This document shows, in pieces, positions 16,284-24,532 of a stretch of DNA of 64,000 nucleotides (its first letter is position 1; each line of letters starts with the position of its first letter). The notes beneath the pieces were generated by a model. The model had not been told where the DNA came from, did no database searches, and saw nothing but the letters and a program-made list of their open reading frames with translations. Source of the stretch: Rhodanobacter sp. B05. GTDB lineage: Bacteria; Pseudomonadota; Gammaproteobacteria; Xanthomonadales; Rhodanobacteraceae. A program made the position numbers and the translations under genes. The stretch spans positions 372,001-436,000 of the forward strand of contig NZ_MUNU01000019.1 in assembly GCF_002001085.1 (NCBI RefSeq). Direction: 5' to 3'.

Positions 16284-16782
16284 CTCGATACGGGCAAGAC
16301 GGTAGTCATTTCGGGTTGAGCAAGTTCGCACGCACAGCGGGCGCACCGAGTGCGGGCCAGGATGGCCCGCCGCTCTACCCGGGGCCCCTGTGCGGCGGTG
16401 AGCTGCGGCCGACAGGCCGCGTAGCGGGAATCGGCAGGAGGCCGATTCCTTTTCGCCAGCACAGGGATGTGCTGTCGAAAAGCCCGGCCGCAGCTCACGG
16501 ACTTGCCGGGCATGGATGCCCGGCAAGCGCCAAGCGGGGTGTCGTTTTCTCTTGGTCACTTCTCTTTTGGACAAGCAAAAGAGAAGTGACTCGCCCTCCG
16601 AAGGAGGACGAAAGCTCTTCGCTCTGATGCCAAGGTGAAGAAATGCAGATGCGATTCCTGCCTTCGCAGGAATGACGAGAAAGGAAGAGTGCAGAAGCGA
16701 TGACCAGCTTCGCAGGAATGACGAGAAGGAAGAGTGTGGCGGGCACCCGCCCGTCCCCCGCACGGGGAGAGAGAGCAAAGAA
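16284..16782. repeat. Hairpin-rich intergenic repeat zone
   Basis: About 500 bp with no credible gene. It holds GGAATCGGC-N5-GCCGATTCC (16427-16449), a 12-bp stem CTTGCCGGGCAT-GG-ATGCCCGGCAAG (16502-16527), a 14-bp stem with 8-base loop (16555-16590), and ATTCCTGC-CTTC-GCAGGAAT (16654-16673). A 20-bp unit CTTCGCAGGAATGACGAGAA starting at 16662 recurs at 16708. The last two belong to the CGTCATTCC-type REP sequences frequent in Xanthomonadales. The zone separates the nuclease cassette from htpG and may mark the insertion boundary. Confidence 0.65.
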
Positions 16783-16806
16783 AAAGCCCGCTGGATGGCG
16801 GGCTTT
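16783..16806 (-). terminator. Rho-independent terminator of htpG
   Basis: AAAGCCCGC-N6-GCGGGCTTT, read on the minus strand, is followed by TTCTTT. It starts 27 bp after the htpG stop codon. Confidence 0.85.
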
Positions 16807-16832
16807 CTTATATCAGCGAAGCGCGTCGCACC

Positions 16833-18704
16833 TCACCCCAGCAACACCCGATTCATCCTTTGCACGAACGCCGACGGATCCGGCAACTGCGCGCCTGCCG
16901 CAATCTCCGCCTGCTCCAGCAGCAGTGTGGCCAGGTCCTTCGCCTTCGCCTCGTCGGCTTCTGCCTCGACGCGCTTCAACAGCGCGTGCTGCGGATTGAT
17001 CTCCAGCGTCGGCTTGCTCTCGGGCATATCCTGCCCTGCTTCGCGCAGCAAGCGCGCGAGATGCGGAGCCATCTCGAAATCGCTCAGCGCGAGGCATGAC
17101 GGCGAGTCGGTCAGACGAGCCGATACCTTCACCTCGCCCACGCGATCGCCCAGCAACTCCTTCAGTTTCTTCAGCAGCGGCTCGGCTTCCTTGGTCGCTT
17201 CTTCCTGCTTCTTCTTGTCGGCTTCGTCGAGCGGCACGTCGCCCTTGGCGACGCTCTTGAGTTTCTTGCCGTCGTATTCGTTGAGTGAGCCGATCATCCA
17301 TTCGTCGATGCGGTCGGACATCAGCAGCACTTCGATGCCCTTGGCCTTGAACGCTTCCAACTGCGGGCTGCCGGCGGCGGCCTTGTAGCTGTCGGCGGTG
17401 ATGTACCAGATCGCGTCCTGGCCGACGGCCATGCGGCCGATGTAGTCGTCCAGCGAGACGTTCTGTTCGGTGCCTTCGCCCTTGGTCGAAGCGAAGCGCA
17501 GCAGCTTGGCGATGCGTTCGCGGTTGTTGGCGTCTTCGCTGATGCCTTCCTTGAGCGTGTTGCCGAAGGCCTTGTAGAAGGTGGCGAATTTTTCCGGCTC
17601 GTCCTTGGCCAGTTTCTCGATCAGGTCGAGCACGCGCTTGACGCAGGCGGCCTTGATGCGATCGAGCTGGCGGTTGTGCTGCAGGATCTCGCGGCTGACG
17701 TTGAGCGGCAGGTCGTCGGCGTCGACCACGCCGCGCACGAAGCGCAGGTAGTTCGGCAGCAGTTCTTCGGCGGCGTCCATGATGAAGACGCGCTTGATGT
17801 AGAGCTTGAGCCCCTTGCGCTCGTCGCGACCGCCCATCATCAGGTCAAATGGCGGTTGCGCGGGCAGGTACAGCAAGGTGGTGAAGCTCTGGCTTCCCTC
17901 GACGCGGTTGTGCGTCCACGCCAGCGCGTCGTTGAAATCGTGGCCGAGCGACTTGTAGAAGCTCTGGTAGTCCGCGTCACTGATCTCGGACTTGGGCTTG
18001 GTCCAGAGCGCCGAGGCGGCGTTGGTGCTCTCGAACTCGTCGGTGGGTTTGCCATCCTTCTCCACCGGCATGCGGATCGGGAACGCGACGTGATCGGAGT
18101 ACTTGCGGATCAGCGACTTCAGCTGCCAGCCCTTGAGGAACTCGTCCTCGTCGGCCTTCAGATGCAGGATCACCGAAGTGCCGCGATCGGCCGAGTTGAC
18201 CGCCTCCAGCGAATACTCGCCCTTGCCGTCGCTCTCCCACTTCACGCCTTCGCTTGCCGGCGCATCGGCGCGGCGGGTGATCACGGTGACCTTGTCGGCG
18301 ACCACGAAGGCAGAATAGAAGCCCACGCCGAACTGGCCGATCAACCGCGCATCGGCTTTCTGCTCGCCGGACATCGCCTCGAGGAAACGCTTGGTGCCGG
18401 AGCTGGCGATGGTGCCGATGTTGGCCACCACTTCGTCGCGGGTCATGCCGATGCCGTTGTCGCGGATGGTGACGGTGCGCGCATCCGGATCCCAGCTCAC
18501 GTCGATGTGCAGCTCGCTGTCGCCGGCCATCAGCTCTGGCTTGGCGATAGCCTCGAAGCGCAGCTTGTCGCAGGCGTCGGAGGCGTTGGAGATCAGCTCG
18601 CGCAGGAAGATCTCCTTGTGCGAGTACAGCGAGTGGGTGACCAGGTGCAGGACCTGGGCGACTTCGGCTTCGAACTTGCGGGTTTCGGCGACGGGCGCGT
18701 TCAT
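16833..18704 (-). CDS. htpG: Molecular chaperone HtpG (Hsp90)
   Basis: A 623-residue bacterial Hsp90 of normal length. The N-terminal ATPase domain shows FLRELISNASDACDKLRFEA (catalytic Glu, Mg-binding Asn), DNGIGMTRDE, GTIASSGTKRF and GQFGVGFYSAFVVAD. The middle domain has the catalytic-Arg loop LPLNVSREILQHNRQLDRIK. The C-terminal dimerisation region ends in MNRVLLG. I start at ATG 18704 (MNAPVAETRKFE); ATG 18722 is possible, and the longer upstream frame is non-coding. Cytoplasmic ATP-driven chaperone. Monocistronic with its own terminator. Confidence 0.97.
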   Translation of the reverse strand: MNAPVAETRKFEAEVAQVLHLVTHSLYSHKEIFLRELISNASDACDKLRFEAIAKPELMAGDSELHIDVSWDPDARTVTIRDNGIGMTRDEVVANIGTIASSGTKRFLEAMSGEQKADARLIGQFGVGFYSAFVVADKVTVITRRADAPASEGVKWESDGKGEYSLEAVNSADRGTSVILHLKADEDEFLKGWQLKSLIRKYSDHVAFPIRMPVEKDGKPTDEFESTNAASALWTKPKSEISDADYQSFYKSLGHDFNDALAWTHNRVEGSQSFTTLLYLPAQPPFDLMMGGRDERKGLKLYIKRVFIMDAAEELLPNYLRFVRGVVDADDLPLNVSREILQHNRQLDRIKAACVKRVLDLIEKLAKDEPEKFATFYKAFGNTLKEGISEDANNRERIAKLLRFASTKGEGTEQNVSLDDYIGRMAVGQDAIWYITADSYKAAAGSPQLEAFKAKGIEVLLMSDRIDEWMIGSLNEYDGKKLKSVAKGDVPLDEADKKKQEEATKEAEPLLKKLKELLGDRVGEVKVSARLTDSPSCLALSDFEMAPHLARLLREAGQDMPESKPTLEINPQHALLKRVEAEADEAKAKDLATLLLEQAEIAAGAQLPDPSAFVQRMNRVLLG

Positions 18705-18892
18705 GGGTGGACTCAACTCCATAGGGTGCAGTAATGACGGGTCGCCGTTCCCCTCGCCTGACTGCCGGCGGGCCGGTACCGGGCGATTCCCGGGGCAGCC
18801 GGAGTGGCCGACCGCGGGAACGTGACAACTGCAACTGAAGATTCGGGCAGCGTGCCGCGGTTTCAAGAGCGCACCGCCGATAAAATGCGCCG

Positions 18893-19759
18893 ATGACCTA
18901 CCACGGCCGCTTCGCCCCCTCGCCCACCGGAAAACTGCACTTCGGCTCGCTGGTGGCCGCCGTGGGCAGCTGGCTGTGCGCCCGCCATGCCGGCGGCCAG
19001 TGGCTGGTGCGGATGGAGGATATCGACCCGCCGCGCGAAGTGGCGGGCGCCGCGGCCGACATTCTCGCCACGCTGCCGGCGTTCGGTCTGATCGCCGACG
19101 CACCGCCGCTGTACCAGTCGCAGCGGATGGCGGCGTACGACACGGCTTTCGAACAATTGCGCGAGGCCGACCTGCTGTTCCCCTGCACCTGCAGCCGCAG
19201 CCAGTTGGCCACGAGCGGCGGCATCCATCGCGACGGGCAATGCGTCACCGCGGGCGAGCCTGATCGCAGCCCCGCCTGGCGGCTGCGCGTGCCGGATGTC
19301 GAGGTGGCGTTCGACGATGCCTTGCTTGGACCGCAGCGCGAGAACCTGCGCGAGACGGTCGGCGACTTCGTGATACGCCGCGCCGACGGCCATTACTCCT
19401 ACCAGCTGGCCTGTGTGGTGGACGACGCATTCCAGGGCATCACCGACGTGGTGCGCGGGCAGGATCTGCTCGAATCCACCGCGCGGCAGATCTGGCTGCA
19501 GCGCTGCCTGGAACTGCCCACGCCGACGTACCGGCACCTGCCGCTGGTGCTCGATGGCGAGGGCAACAAGCTGTCCAAATCCACCCACGCCCTGCCGGTG
19601 GATCCGTGCGAACCCACACCGACACTGCGCCGGGCACTCGCCTTCCTGCACCAGCCGCTGCCTTCCAGCGTGACCGGCGTGGAGGAGTTGCTCGCCCACG
19701 CCCTGGCCGATTTCGACCCCGCGCTCATGCCGCATTGCAGCGGTAGTTCTGTCACCTGA
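18893..19759 (+). CDS. gluQ: Glutamyl-Q tRNA(Asp) synthetase
   Basis: A 288-residue truncated GluRS-like enzyme that glutamylates queuosine at the wobble position of tRNA(Asp). It has GRFAPSPTGKLHFGSL with the HIGH-equivalent HFGS (16-19), MEDIDPPRE, a putative zinc site starting CTCS with a third Cys in GQC, SYQLACVVDD, and the KMSKS-equivalent KLSKS near residue 225. It lacks the anticodon-binding domain, as expected. The gene stands alone, divergent from htpG. The C-terminus SSVT is slightly longer than some homologues. Confidence 0.95.
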   Translation: MTYHGRFAPSPTGKLHFGSLVAAVGSWLCARHAGGQWLVRMEDIDPPREVAGAAADILATLPAFGLIADAPPLYQSQRMAAYDTAFEQLREADLLFPCTCSRSQLATSGGIHRDGQCVTAGEPDRSPAWRLRVPDVEVAFDDALLGPQRENLRETVGDFVIRRADGHYSYQLACVVDDAFQGITDVVRGQDLLESTARQIWLQRCLELPTPTYRHLPLVLDGEGNKLSKSTHALPVDPCEPTPTLRRALAFLHQPLPSSVTGVEELLAHALADFDPALMPHCSGSSVT

Positions 19760-19870
19760 CCGGCTATAAAGAGCTGGTAACCCGCGCCTCGCTGACACCG
19801 CCTTGCAGCAATCGGCAACGATGATCGCGGATTCCGCAGCCCCGGCTTCACCTCACAGGAGATCGACGAA

Positions 19871-20611
19871 ATGACCCAGCGCACGGCATTGGTTACGGGC
19901 GGTACCGGCGGCATCGGCACGGCCATCATCCGCTATCTGGCGAAGCAGGGTCACAAGGTCGCCACCAACTATCGCGACGAAGCCAAGACTGCGGCATGGC
20001 GGGCGGCGATGGCAAAGGAAGGGATCGAGGTGTGCACGGTGCGCGGTGACGTGTCCGATCCCGAAGCCTGCCTGGCGATGGTGCGCGCGATCGAGGGAAA
20101 ATGCGGCCCGGTGGACATCCTGGTCAACAACGCCGGCATCACCCGCGACACCACCTTCCACAAGATGAACTACCAGCAGTGGACGGACGTGATCAACACC
20201 AACCTCAACTCCTGCTTCAACGTCACCCGCGCGGTGATCGAGGGCATGCGCGGTCGCAAGTGGGGCCGCATCGTGCAGATCAGTTCGATCAACGGCCAGA
20301 AGGGCCAGTACGGCCAGGCCAACTACGCCGCCGCCAAGGCCGGCATGCACGGCTTCACGATCTCGTTGGCCCAGGAGAACGCGAAGTTCGGCATCACCGT
20401 CAACACCGTCTCGCCCGGTTACGTGGCCACCGACATGGTGATGGCCGTACCCGAGGAGGTGCGCGCCAAGATCGAGGCACAGATCCCGATCGGCCGCCTC
20501 GGCAAGCCGGAGGAAATCGCCCACGCCGTGGCCTTCCTCACCGGCGAGGAAACCGGCTGGATGACCGGCGCCAACCTGGCGATCAATGGCGGGCAATACA
20601 TGGGTTGGTAA
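19871..20611 (+). CDS. phbB: Acetoacetyl-CoA reductase
   Basis: A 246-residue short-chain dehydrogenase matching PhbB/PhaB. TGGTGGIG at 9-16 is the NADPH-binding loop, NNAG is near residue 85, and the catalytic set S-Y-K lies in ISSINGQKGQYGQANYAAAK. The stretch GITRDTTFHKMNYQQW is typical of acetoacetyl-CoA reductases, and the C-terminus ends INGGQYMGW. It reduces acetoacetyl-CoA to (R)-3-hydroxybutyryl-CoA for polyhydroxyalkanoate; no phaA or phaC is adjacent, so the pathway link is inference. A REP-type inverted repeat follows 18 bp after the stop. Confidence 0.92.
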   Translation: MTQRTALVTGGTGGIGTAIIRYLAKQGHKVATNYRDEAKTAAWRAAMAKEGIEVCTVRGDVSDPEACLAMVRAIEGKCGPVDILVNNAGITRDTTFHKMNYQQWTDVINTNLNSCFNVTRAVIEGMRGRKWGRIVQISSINGQKGQYGQANYAAAKAGMHGFTISLAQENAKFGITVNTVSPGYVATDMVMAVPEEVRAKIEAQIPIGRLGKPEEIAHAVAFLTGEETGWMTGANLAINGGQYMGW

Positions 20612-20629
20612 GGCGGCGTCCACACGACG

Positions 20630-20722
20630 CCCGTAGGAGCCCGCTCGCGGGCGATGCTTTTGCTTTGATCTACATATGCCGCATCAGGTCAAAAGCATCG
20701 CCCGCGAGCGGGCTCCTACGGG
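20630..20722. repeat. REP-type inverted repeat with perfect 33-bp arms
   Basis: Arms at 20630-20662 and 20690-20722 are perfectly complementary, with a 27-base loop. The core reads GTAGGAGCCCGCTCGCGGGC. A sister element with slightly different arms lies at 22383-22472. The right arm runs into tcdA and supplies its stop codon. Strong transcribed hairpins of this sort protect convergent mRNA ends; here phbB and tcdA converge. Confidence 0.85.
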
Positions 20723-21510
20723 GAATCAAGGAGTTTTTCGAGCACCTTGCCCACCGCCGCGAAGGCGAACGCACCGGTGACATGGGTCGCTGCACCCAGA
20801 CCGCCGCCGCAGGCCAGGTTCATCGCGTCGCCGCCCGGCGGCCGGTTGCCACAGACCGTGCCGTCCGGTTGCGGGTACTGCACGTTCTGCAGCGAATAGA
20901 CGGCTGAAACGCCGAAGTAGCGATCCGGGTTGCGCGGGAAGTTGAAATCCGTGCGGAGCTTCTTGCGGATCAGGCTGAACATCGCGTCGTGCTCGGTGCG
21001 CGACAGGTCGCGCACGCGGATCTGGGTGACATCGGTGCGCCCGCCGGCCGAGCCGACGCTGACGATCGGCAGCTTGCGCCGGCGGCACCAGGCGATCATT
21101 TCCAGCTTCACCCGGAACGCGTCGCAGGCATCCAGCACCACGTCGTAGCCGCGATCCAGCAACTCGTCCAGCGTGGACGGGGTGAGGAAACGCTCGATCG
21201 CCTCCAGCCGGATCGCCGGATTGATCGCGTGTGCGCGCGCCGCCATCACGCCCACCTTCGACTTGCCGTATTCGCCATCCAGCGCGTGCAACTGCCGGTT
21301 GGTGTTGGAGATGCAGACCTCGTCGGCGTCGATCAGGGTGAGCCGGCCCACGCCACTGCGCGCCAGCGCCTCGGCCGCCCACGAGCCGACGCCGCCGACG
21401 CCGATCACGCAGACGTGCGCTTGTGCGAGCACATCCACGCTGCCAAGTCCGTACAGGCGCTCGACGCCGGCGAAGCGCTCGAGATGATTCTTGTCCTGCG
21501 AAGGTGTCAC
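20716..21510 (-). CDS. tcdA: tRNA threonylcarbamoyladenosine dehydratase
   Basis: An E1-like adenylating enzyme that cyclises t6A at position 37 of ANN-decoding tRNAs to ct6A. It has the nucleotide loop VCVIGVGGVGSWAAEALARS, TLIDADEVCISNTNRQLHAL, and the family sequence DFNFPRNPDRYFGVSAVYS with a C-terminal Gly-rich helix. I start at GTG 21510 (VTPSQDKNHLERFAG); upstream TTG codons are alternatives. The last codons and TAG stop fall inside a REP arm, so the C-terminus (LLDSP) is set by that element. Confidence 0.93.
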   Translation of the reverse strand: MTPSQDKNHLERFAGVERLYGLGSVDVLAQAHVCVIGVGGVGSWAAEALARSGVGRLTLIDADEVCISNTNRQLHALDGEYGKSKVGVMAARAHAINPAIRLEAIERFLTPSTLDELLDRGYDVVLDACDAFRVKLEMIAWCRRRKLPIVSVGSAGGRTDVTQIRVRDLSRTEHDAMFSLIRKKLRTDFNFPRNPDRYFGVSAVYSLQNVQYPQPDGTVCGNRPPGGDAMNLACGGGLGAATHVTGAFAFAAVGKVLEKLLDSP

Positions 21511-21618
21511 GACTCGTCCCGGTTGCGGCAACAATGCATTTTATCCCGTCGGCTTGGATTCGCGGCATGCCGACCGGCTATCCTTGCATCCATCCCATGC
21601 CGAGACGGAGTCGAAACG

Positions 21619-22014
21619 ATGCGCGTTGCCCTGATGATCCTGCTGGGCCTGGTGATTGGCATCATCGGCACGGTCAACGTGATGAATGTGCTGAGCCAGC
21701 GCAGCCCGATGCCCAAGGCGGTGATGCACACGATGGGCTATCACATGGGCGAACTGGCGCACGCGATCAAGGCCAACCAGTGCGATGCCGCGAAGATCCA
21801 GCACCACCTGGCCCGCCTCGACTCGACGGCCACCGACATCACGCCGGTATTCGGCATGGATGACAAGGACTTCAACGATCACGCCCGGCAGTTGGAGGAC
21901 CACCTGCAGCAGGCGGTGCAGGCGGCACCCACCACCTGTGCGGCGCTGGCGGCGGTGATCAAGCCGGTCAACGAAAGCTGCAAGAGTTGTCACCAGAAAT
22001 ATCGCGACAACTGA
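21619..22014 (+). CDS. Membrane-anchored class II cytochrome c (cytochrome c'-like)
   Basis: A 131-residue protein with one N-terminal hydrophobic segment (VALMILLGLVIGIIGTVNVM) that is a signal or anchor, then an all-helical domain and a C-terminal haem site C121-KS-C124-H125 (NESCKSCHQKYRDN). A CxxCH next to the C-terminus with four helices is the cytochrome c' / c556 layout. Such proteins sit in the periplasm and carry electrons or bind NO. Divergent from tcdA and convergent with the DUF962 gene, 17 bp away. Confidence 0.82.
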   Translation: MRVALMILLGLVIGIIGTVNVMNVLSQRSPMPKAVMHTMGYHMGELAHAIKANQCDAAKIQHHLARLDSTATDITPVFGMDDKDFNDHARQLEDHLQQAVQAAPTTCAALAAVIKPVNESCKSCHQKYRDN

Positions 22015-22031
22015 AGCCGCCGGCGCAAGCC

Positions 22032-22334
22032 TCAGAAACGGATCTTGCCGGCCAGCATCTGCCCGTACATCACCCAGTCGCCAAGCAGGCTGTACAGCGG
22101 GTGCTTGAACGTGGCCGGGCGATTCTTCTCGAAGCGGTAGTGGCCGATCCACGCACAGCCGTAGCCGAACAGCGGCATCAGCCACAGCCAGCGCAGCTGG
22201 CCGCTCCACAGTGCCAGCACCAGCGCCGCAATCACCAGCGTGCTGCCGATGAAATGCAGCCGCCGACAGGTACGGTTGCGGTGCTCGCCGAGATAGAACG
22301 GATAGAACTCGGCAAATGTTTGGAACCCGGACAT
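22032..22334 (-). CDS. DUF962 / Mpo1-like membrane protein
   Basis: A 100-residue protein starting MSGFQTFAEFYPFYLGEHRN. The family hallmark YLGEHRNRTCRRLHFIGS (H-x2-N-x3-R-x2-H-x2-G) is present, with two short membrane segments (STLVIAALVLALWSG and LWLMPLFGYGCAWIGH) and a C-terminal FKHPLYSLLGDW. The yeast relative Mpo1 is an Fe-dependent dioxygenase in fatty acid alpha-oxidation and uses these histidines; activity in bacteria is not established. I reject an extended start because upstream codons fall in the REP element. Confidence 0.85.
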   Translation of the reverse strand: MSGFQTFAEFYPFYLGEHRNRTCRRLHFIGSTLVIAALVLALWSGQLRWLWLMPLFGYGCAWIGHYRFEKNRPATFKHPLYSLLGDWVMYGQMLAGKIRF

Positions 22335-22382
22335 GACGCCCTCCATGAAGCGTGCGAGCCCATCTTGCCAGACGCCGCGACT

Positions 22383-22472
22383 TTTGCAGGAGCCCGCTGG
22401 CGGGCGATGCTTCTGCTCTTGTGCACGAGGTAGGTCAATCAAAAGCATCGCCCGCCAGCGGGCTCCTGCAAA
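22383..22472. repeat. Second REP-type inverted repeat
   Basis: Arms of about 33 bp around a core GCAGGAGCCCGCTGGCGGGC with two mismatches in the stem. The same family as 20630-20722, 1.8 kb away, but with compensating base differences (TGG/CCA for TCG/CGA), so the stem is conserved while the sequence drifts. It lies between DUF962 and pirin genes. Confidence 0.8.
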
Positions 22473-22507
22473 GGGTGGTCCCCGCGGCACGGAGCGGGGT
22501 CGGCTGT

Positions 22508-23383
22508 TCAATCGGGTAGCGGGATGAACTCCTGGTCATCGCCCGCCACCTTGCCGAACACCTGCGCCTGCCAGTCGGCCTTGGCCTGTTCGATGCGCTC
22601 GGGCGTGCTGGCGACGAAGTTCCACCACAGGTGACGCTCGCCATCCAGCGGCGCGCCACCGAACACGAGCAGCCGGCTCGCCGCGCGCGCGCGCAGCGGC
22701 GGCGCCGTGGCGCCGGCCTGCACCGCCATGCGGGTCGCCGCAATCTCCAGCCCGTCCCACTCGATCGCCCCGTCGACCACGAACACGCCGCGCTCGACAT
22801 GCTCTGGCGGCAGCGCCAGCTCGGTGCCCGCCTCCATGGTCACTTCCAGCAGGAACATCGGCGCAAACACCCGCACCGGCGACTCCTCGCCATAGGCGTT
22901 GCCGGCGATCAATACCGCGTCCGCGCCGGGCCATTGCAGCCTTGGCAAGGCGGTACGGTCGTGGTGATGAAACTCCGGCGCGACTTCGGCATCGGCCTGC
23001 GGCAACGCCACCCAGATCTGCACGCCGTGCAGACGCTGCCCGTCGCGCCGTTCGTCAGGTGGCGTACGTTCGGAATGCACGATGCCGCGCCCGGCCGTCA
23101 TCCAGTTCACTTCGCCCGGGCGGATGTCGGCCAGGCTGCCCAGGCTGTCGCGATGGCGGATCGCGCCATCGAACAGCCAGGTCACCGTGGCCAGCCCGAT
23201 ATGCGGATGCGGCCGCACGTCCATGCCCTGGCCGGCACCGAATTCGGCCGGCCCCATGTAATCGAAGAACACCAGCGGCCCGACGTGCCGCGCCTGCAAT
23301 ACCGGCAACAGGCGGCGCACGGTGAAACCATCGCCGAGGTCGTGCAGCTTGCCTTCGATCAGGGTGGGATGCGCTTCCATCAT
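22508..23383 (-). CDS. Pirin family protein (quercetinase-like cupin)
   Basis: A 291-residue bicupin. The N-terminal cupin carries FFDYMGPAEFGAG, VRPHPHIGLATVTWLFDG and WMTAGRGIVHSER, with the metal-binding H-x-H, H and E residues of pirins. The C-terminal part has SPVRVFAPMFLLEV and a degenerate cupin. Bacterial pirins such as YhhW open the quercetin ring or act as redox sensors. ATG at 23383 has AGGAGAAC upstream. It lies 26 bp downstream of the OYE-type reductase, likely in one operon. Confidence 0.92.
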   Translation of the reverse strand: MMEAHPTLIEGKLHDLGDGFTVRRLLPVLQARHVGPLVFFDYMGPAEFGAGQGMDVRPHPHIGLATVTWLFDGAIRHRDSLGSLADIRPGEVNWMTAGRGIVHSERTPPDERRDGQRLHGVQIWVALPQADAEVAPEFHHHDRTALPRLQWPGADAVLIAGNAYGEESPVRVFAPMFLLEVTMEAGTELALPPEHVERGVFVVDGAIEWDGLEIAATRMAVQAGATAPPLRARAASRLLVFGGAPLDGERHLWWNFVASTPERIEQAKADWQAQVFGKVAGDDQEFIPLPD

Positions 23384-23409
23384 GTTCTCCTGGTTGTTTC
23401 CGGCCGCGA

Positions 23410-24480
23410 TCACCACGCCCGCTGGTATGGCGCCGGCGCCTCGATCTTCGCGCCGAGCACGCTGGCCGCACGGCGGGGAAAGTAGGGATCACGCAGACTC
23501 TCGCGGGCGATCAGCACCACATCGGCCTCGTCGTTGGCAACGATCGCGGCGGCCTGTTCGGGCTCGGTGATCAGGCCCACCGCGCCGGTGGCGATGCCGG
23601 CCTCGCGCCGGATCCTTGCCGCAAACGGTACCTGATATCCCGGTCCCAGCGGGATCTTCGCGTGCGGCAGCATGCCGCCGCTGGAGACATCGATCAGGTC
23701 CACGCCCAGCGGCTTGAGCTCGCGCGCCAGTTGCACGCTCTGTTCGATGTCCCAGCCGCGCGGGCCCTGTTCGGGCGCCCAGTCGGTAGCCGACAGGCGC
23801 AGCCACAGCGGCAACCGGTCCGGCCACACCTCGCGCACTGCGGCGACCACTTCGCGGGTCAGCCGGATGCGATGGTCGAAGCTGCCGCCGTAACCGTCCT
23901 CGCGCCGGTTGCTCAGCGGCGACAGGAACTGGTGCAACAGATAGCCATGCGCCGCATGCAGCTCGACCAGCTCGAAGCCTGCGTCAAGCGCACGTCGTGC
24001 CGCATCGCGAAAATCCGCAATCACCGCCTGGATGCCGGCCTCGTCGAGCGCCTGCGGCATGTTCCAGCCGGTATCGAACGGCAGCGCCGAAGGTGCCACC
24101 ACGGTCCAGTCGCCCTGCCCGGCCGGTACCGGACCCTGCCCGTCCCACGGCCGCAACGTGCTGGCCTTGCGCCCGGCATGCGCCAGTTGTACCCCGGCGA
24201 CCGCGCCATGCGCCTTGATGAAGCGGGTGATCGGGCGCCAGGCATCGACCTGCGCCTGGTTCCACAAGCCGGTGTCCTGTGGCGAGATGCGGCCCTGCGC
24301 GGAGACGGCGGTGGCCTCGGCAAAGACCGCACCGGCACCACCGACGGCGCGACTGCCCAGGTGCACCAGATGCCAGTCGTCCGGCACGCCGTCGACGGCC
24401 GAGTACTCGCACATGGGGGACACCAGCAGGCGATTGCGCAAGCTGAGGCTGCGCTGGGTCAACGGGTCAAACAGGTTCAT
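23410..24480 (-). CDS. namA: NADH:flavin oxidoreductase, YqjM-type Old Yellow Enzyme
   Basis: A 356-residue FMN ene-reductase. SPMCEYSA near residue 22 supplies the Cys that tunes flavin potential in YqjM-type enzymes; QLAHAGRKAS, ELHAAHGYLLHQFLSP with the substrate-binding His pair, LSNRREDGYGGS and WLRLSATDW follow. The last residues PAPYQRAW include the C-terminal Arg/Trp finger of the YqjM dimer. It reduces activated C=C bonds with NAD(P)H. Co-directional with the hydrolase upstream (52 bp) and pirin downstream (26 bp), suggesting a detoxification operon. Confidence 0.92.
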   Translation of the reverse strand: MNLFDPLTQRSLSLRNRLLVSPMCEYSAVDGVPDDWHLVHLGSRAVGGAGAVFAEATAVSAQGRISPQDTGLWNQAQVDAWRPITRFIKAHGAVAGVQLAHAGRKASTLRPWDGQGPVPAGQGDWTVVAPSALPFDTGWNMPQALDEAGIQAVIADFRDAARRALDAGFELVELHAAHGYLLHQFLSPLSNRREDGYGGSFDHRIRLTREVVAAVREVWPDRLPLWLRLSATDWAPEQGPRGWDIEQSVQLARELKPLGVDLIDVSSGGMLPHAKIPLGPGYQVPFAARIRREAGIATGAVGLITEPEQAAAIVANDEADVVLIARESLRDPYFPRRAASVLGAKIEAPAPYQRAW

Positions 24481-24532
24481 CGGCTGTTCCAGGCGAGATC
24501 AAGTCATCGAGATGCAGGCGCGACGCGCGGAA

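Noticed and set aside
16654-16727. CRISPR or tandem array from the CTTCGCAGGAATGACGAGAA units
   Set aside because: Only two copies with a short gap, and the units are part of REP-like hairpins.
18705-19103. N-terminal extension of htpG
   Set aside because: The extra residues are Arg/Pro/Ser-rich, overlap gluQ on the other strand, and HtpG proteins begin at the chosen start.
20630-20722. CRISPR repeat
   Set aside because: A single pair of inverted arms, not regularly spaced direct repeats with spacers.
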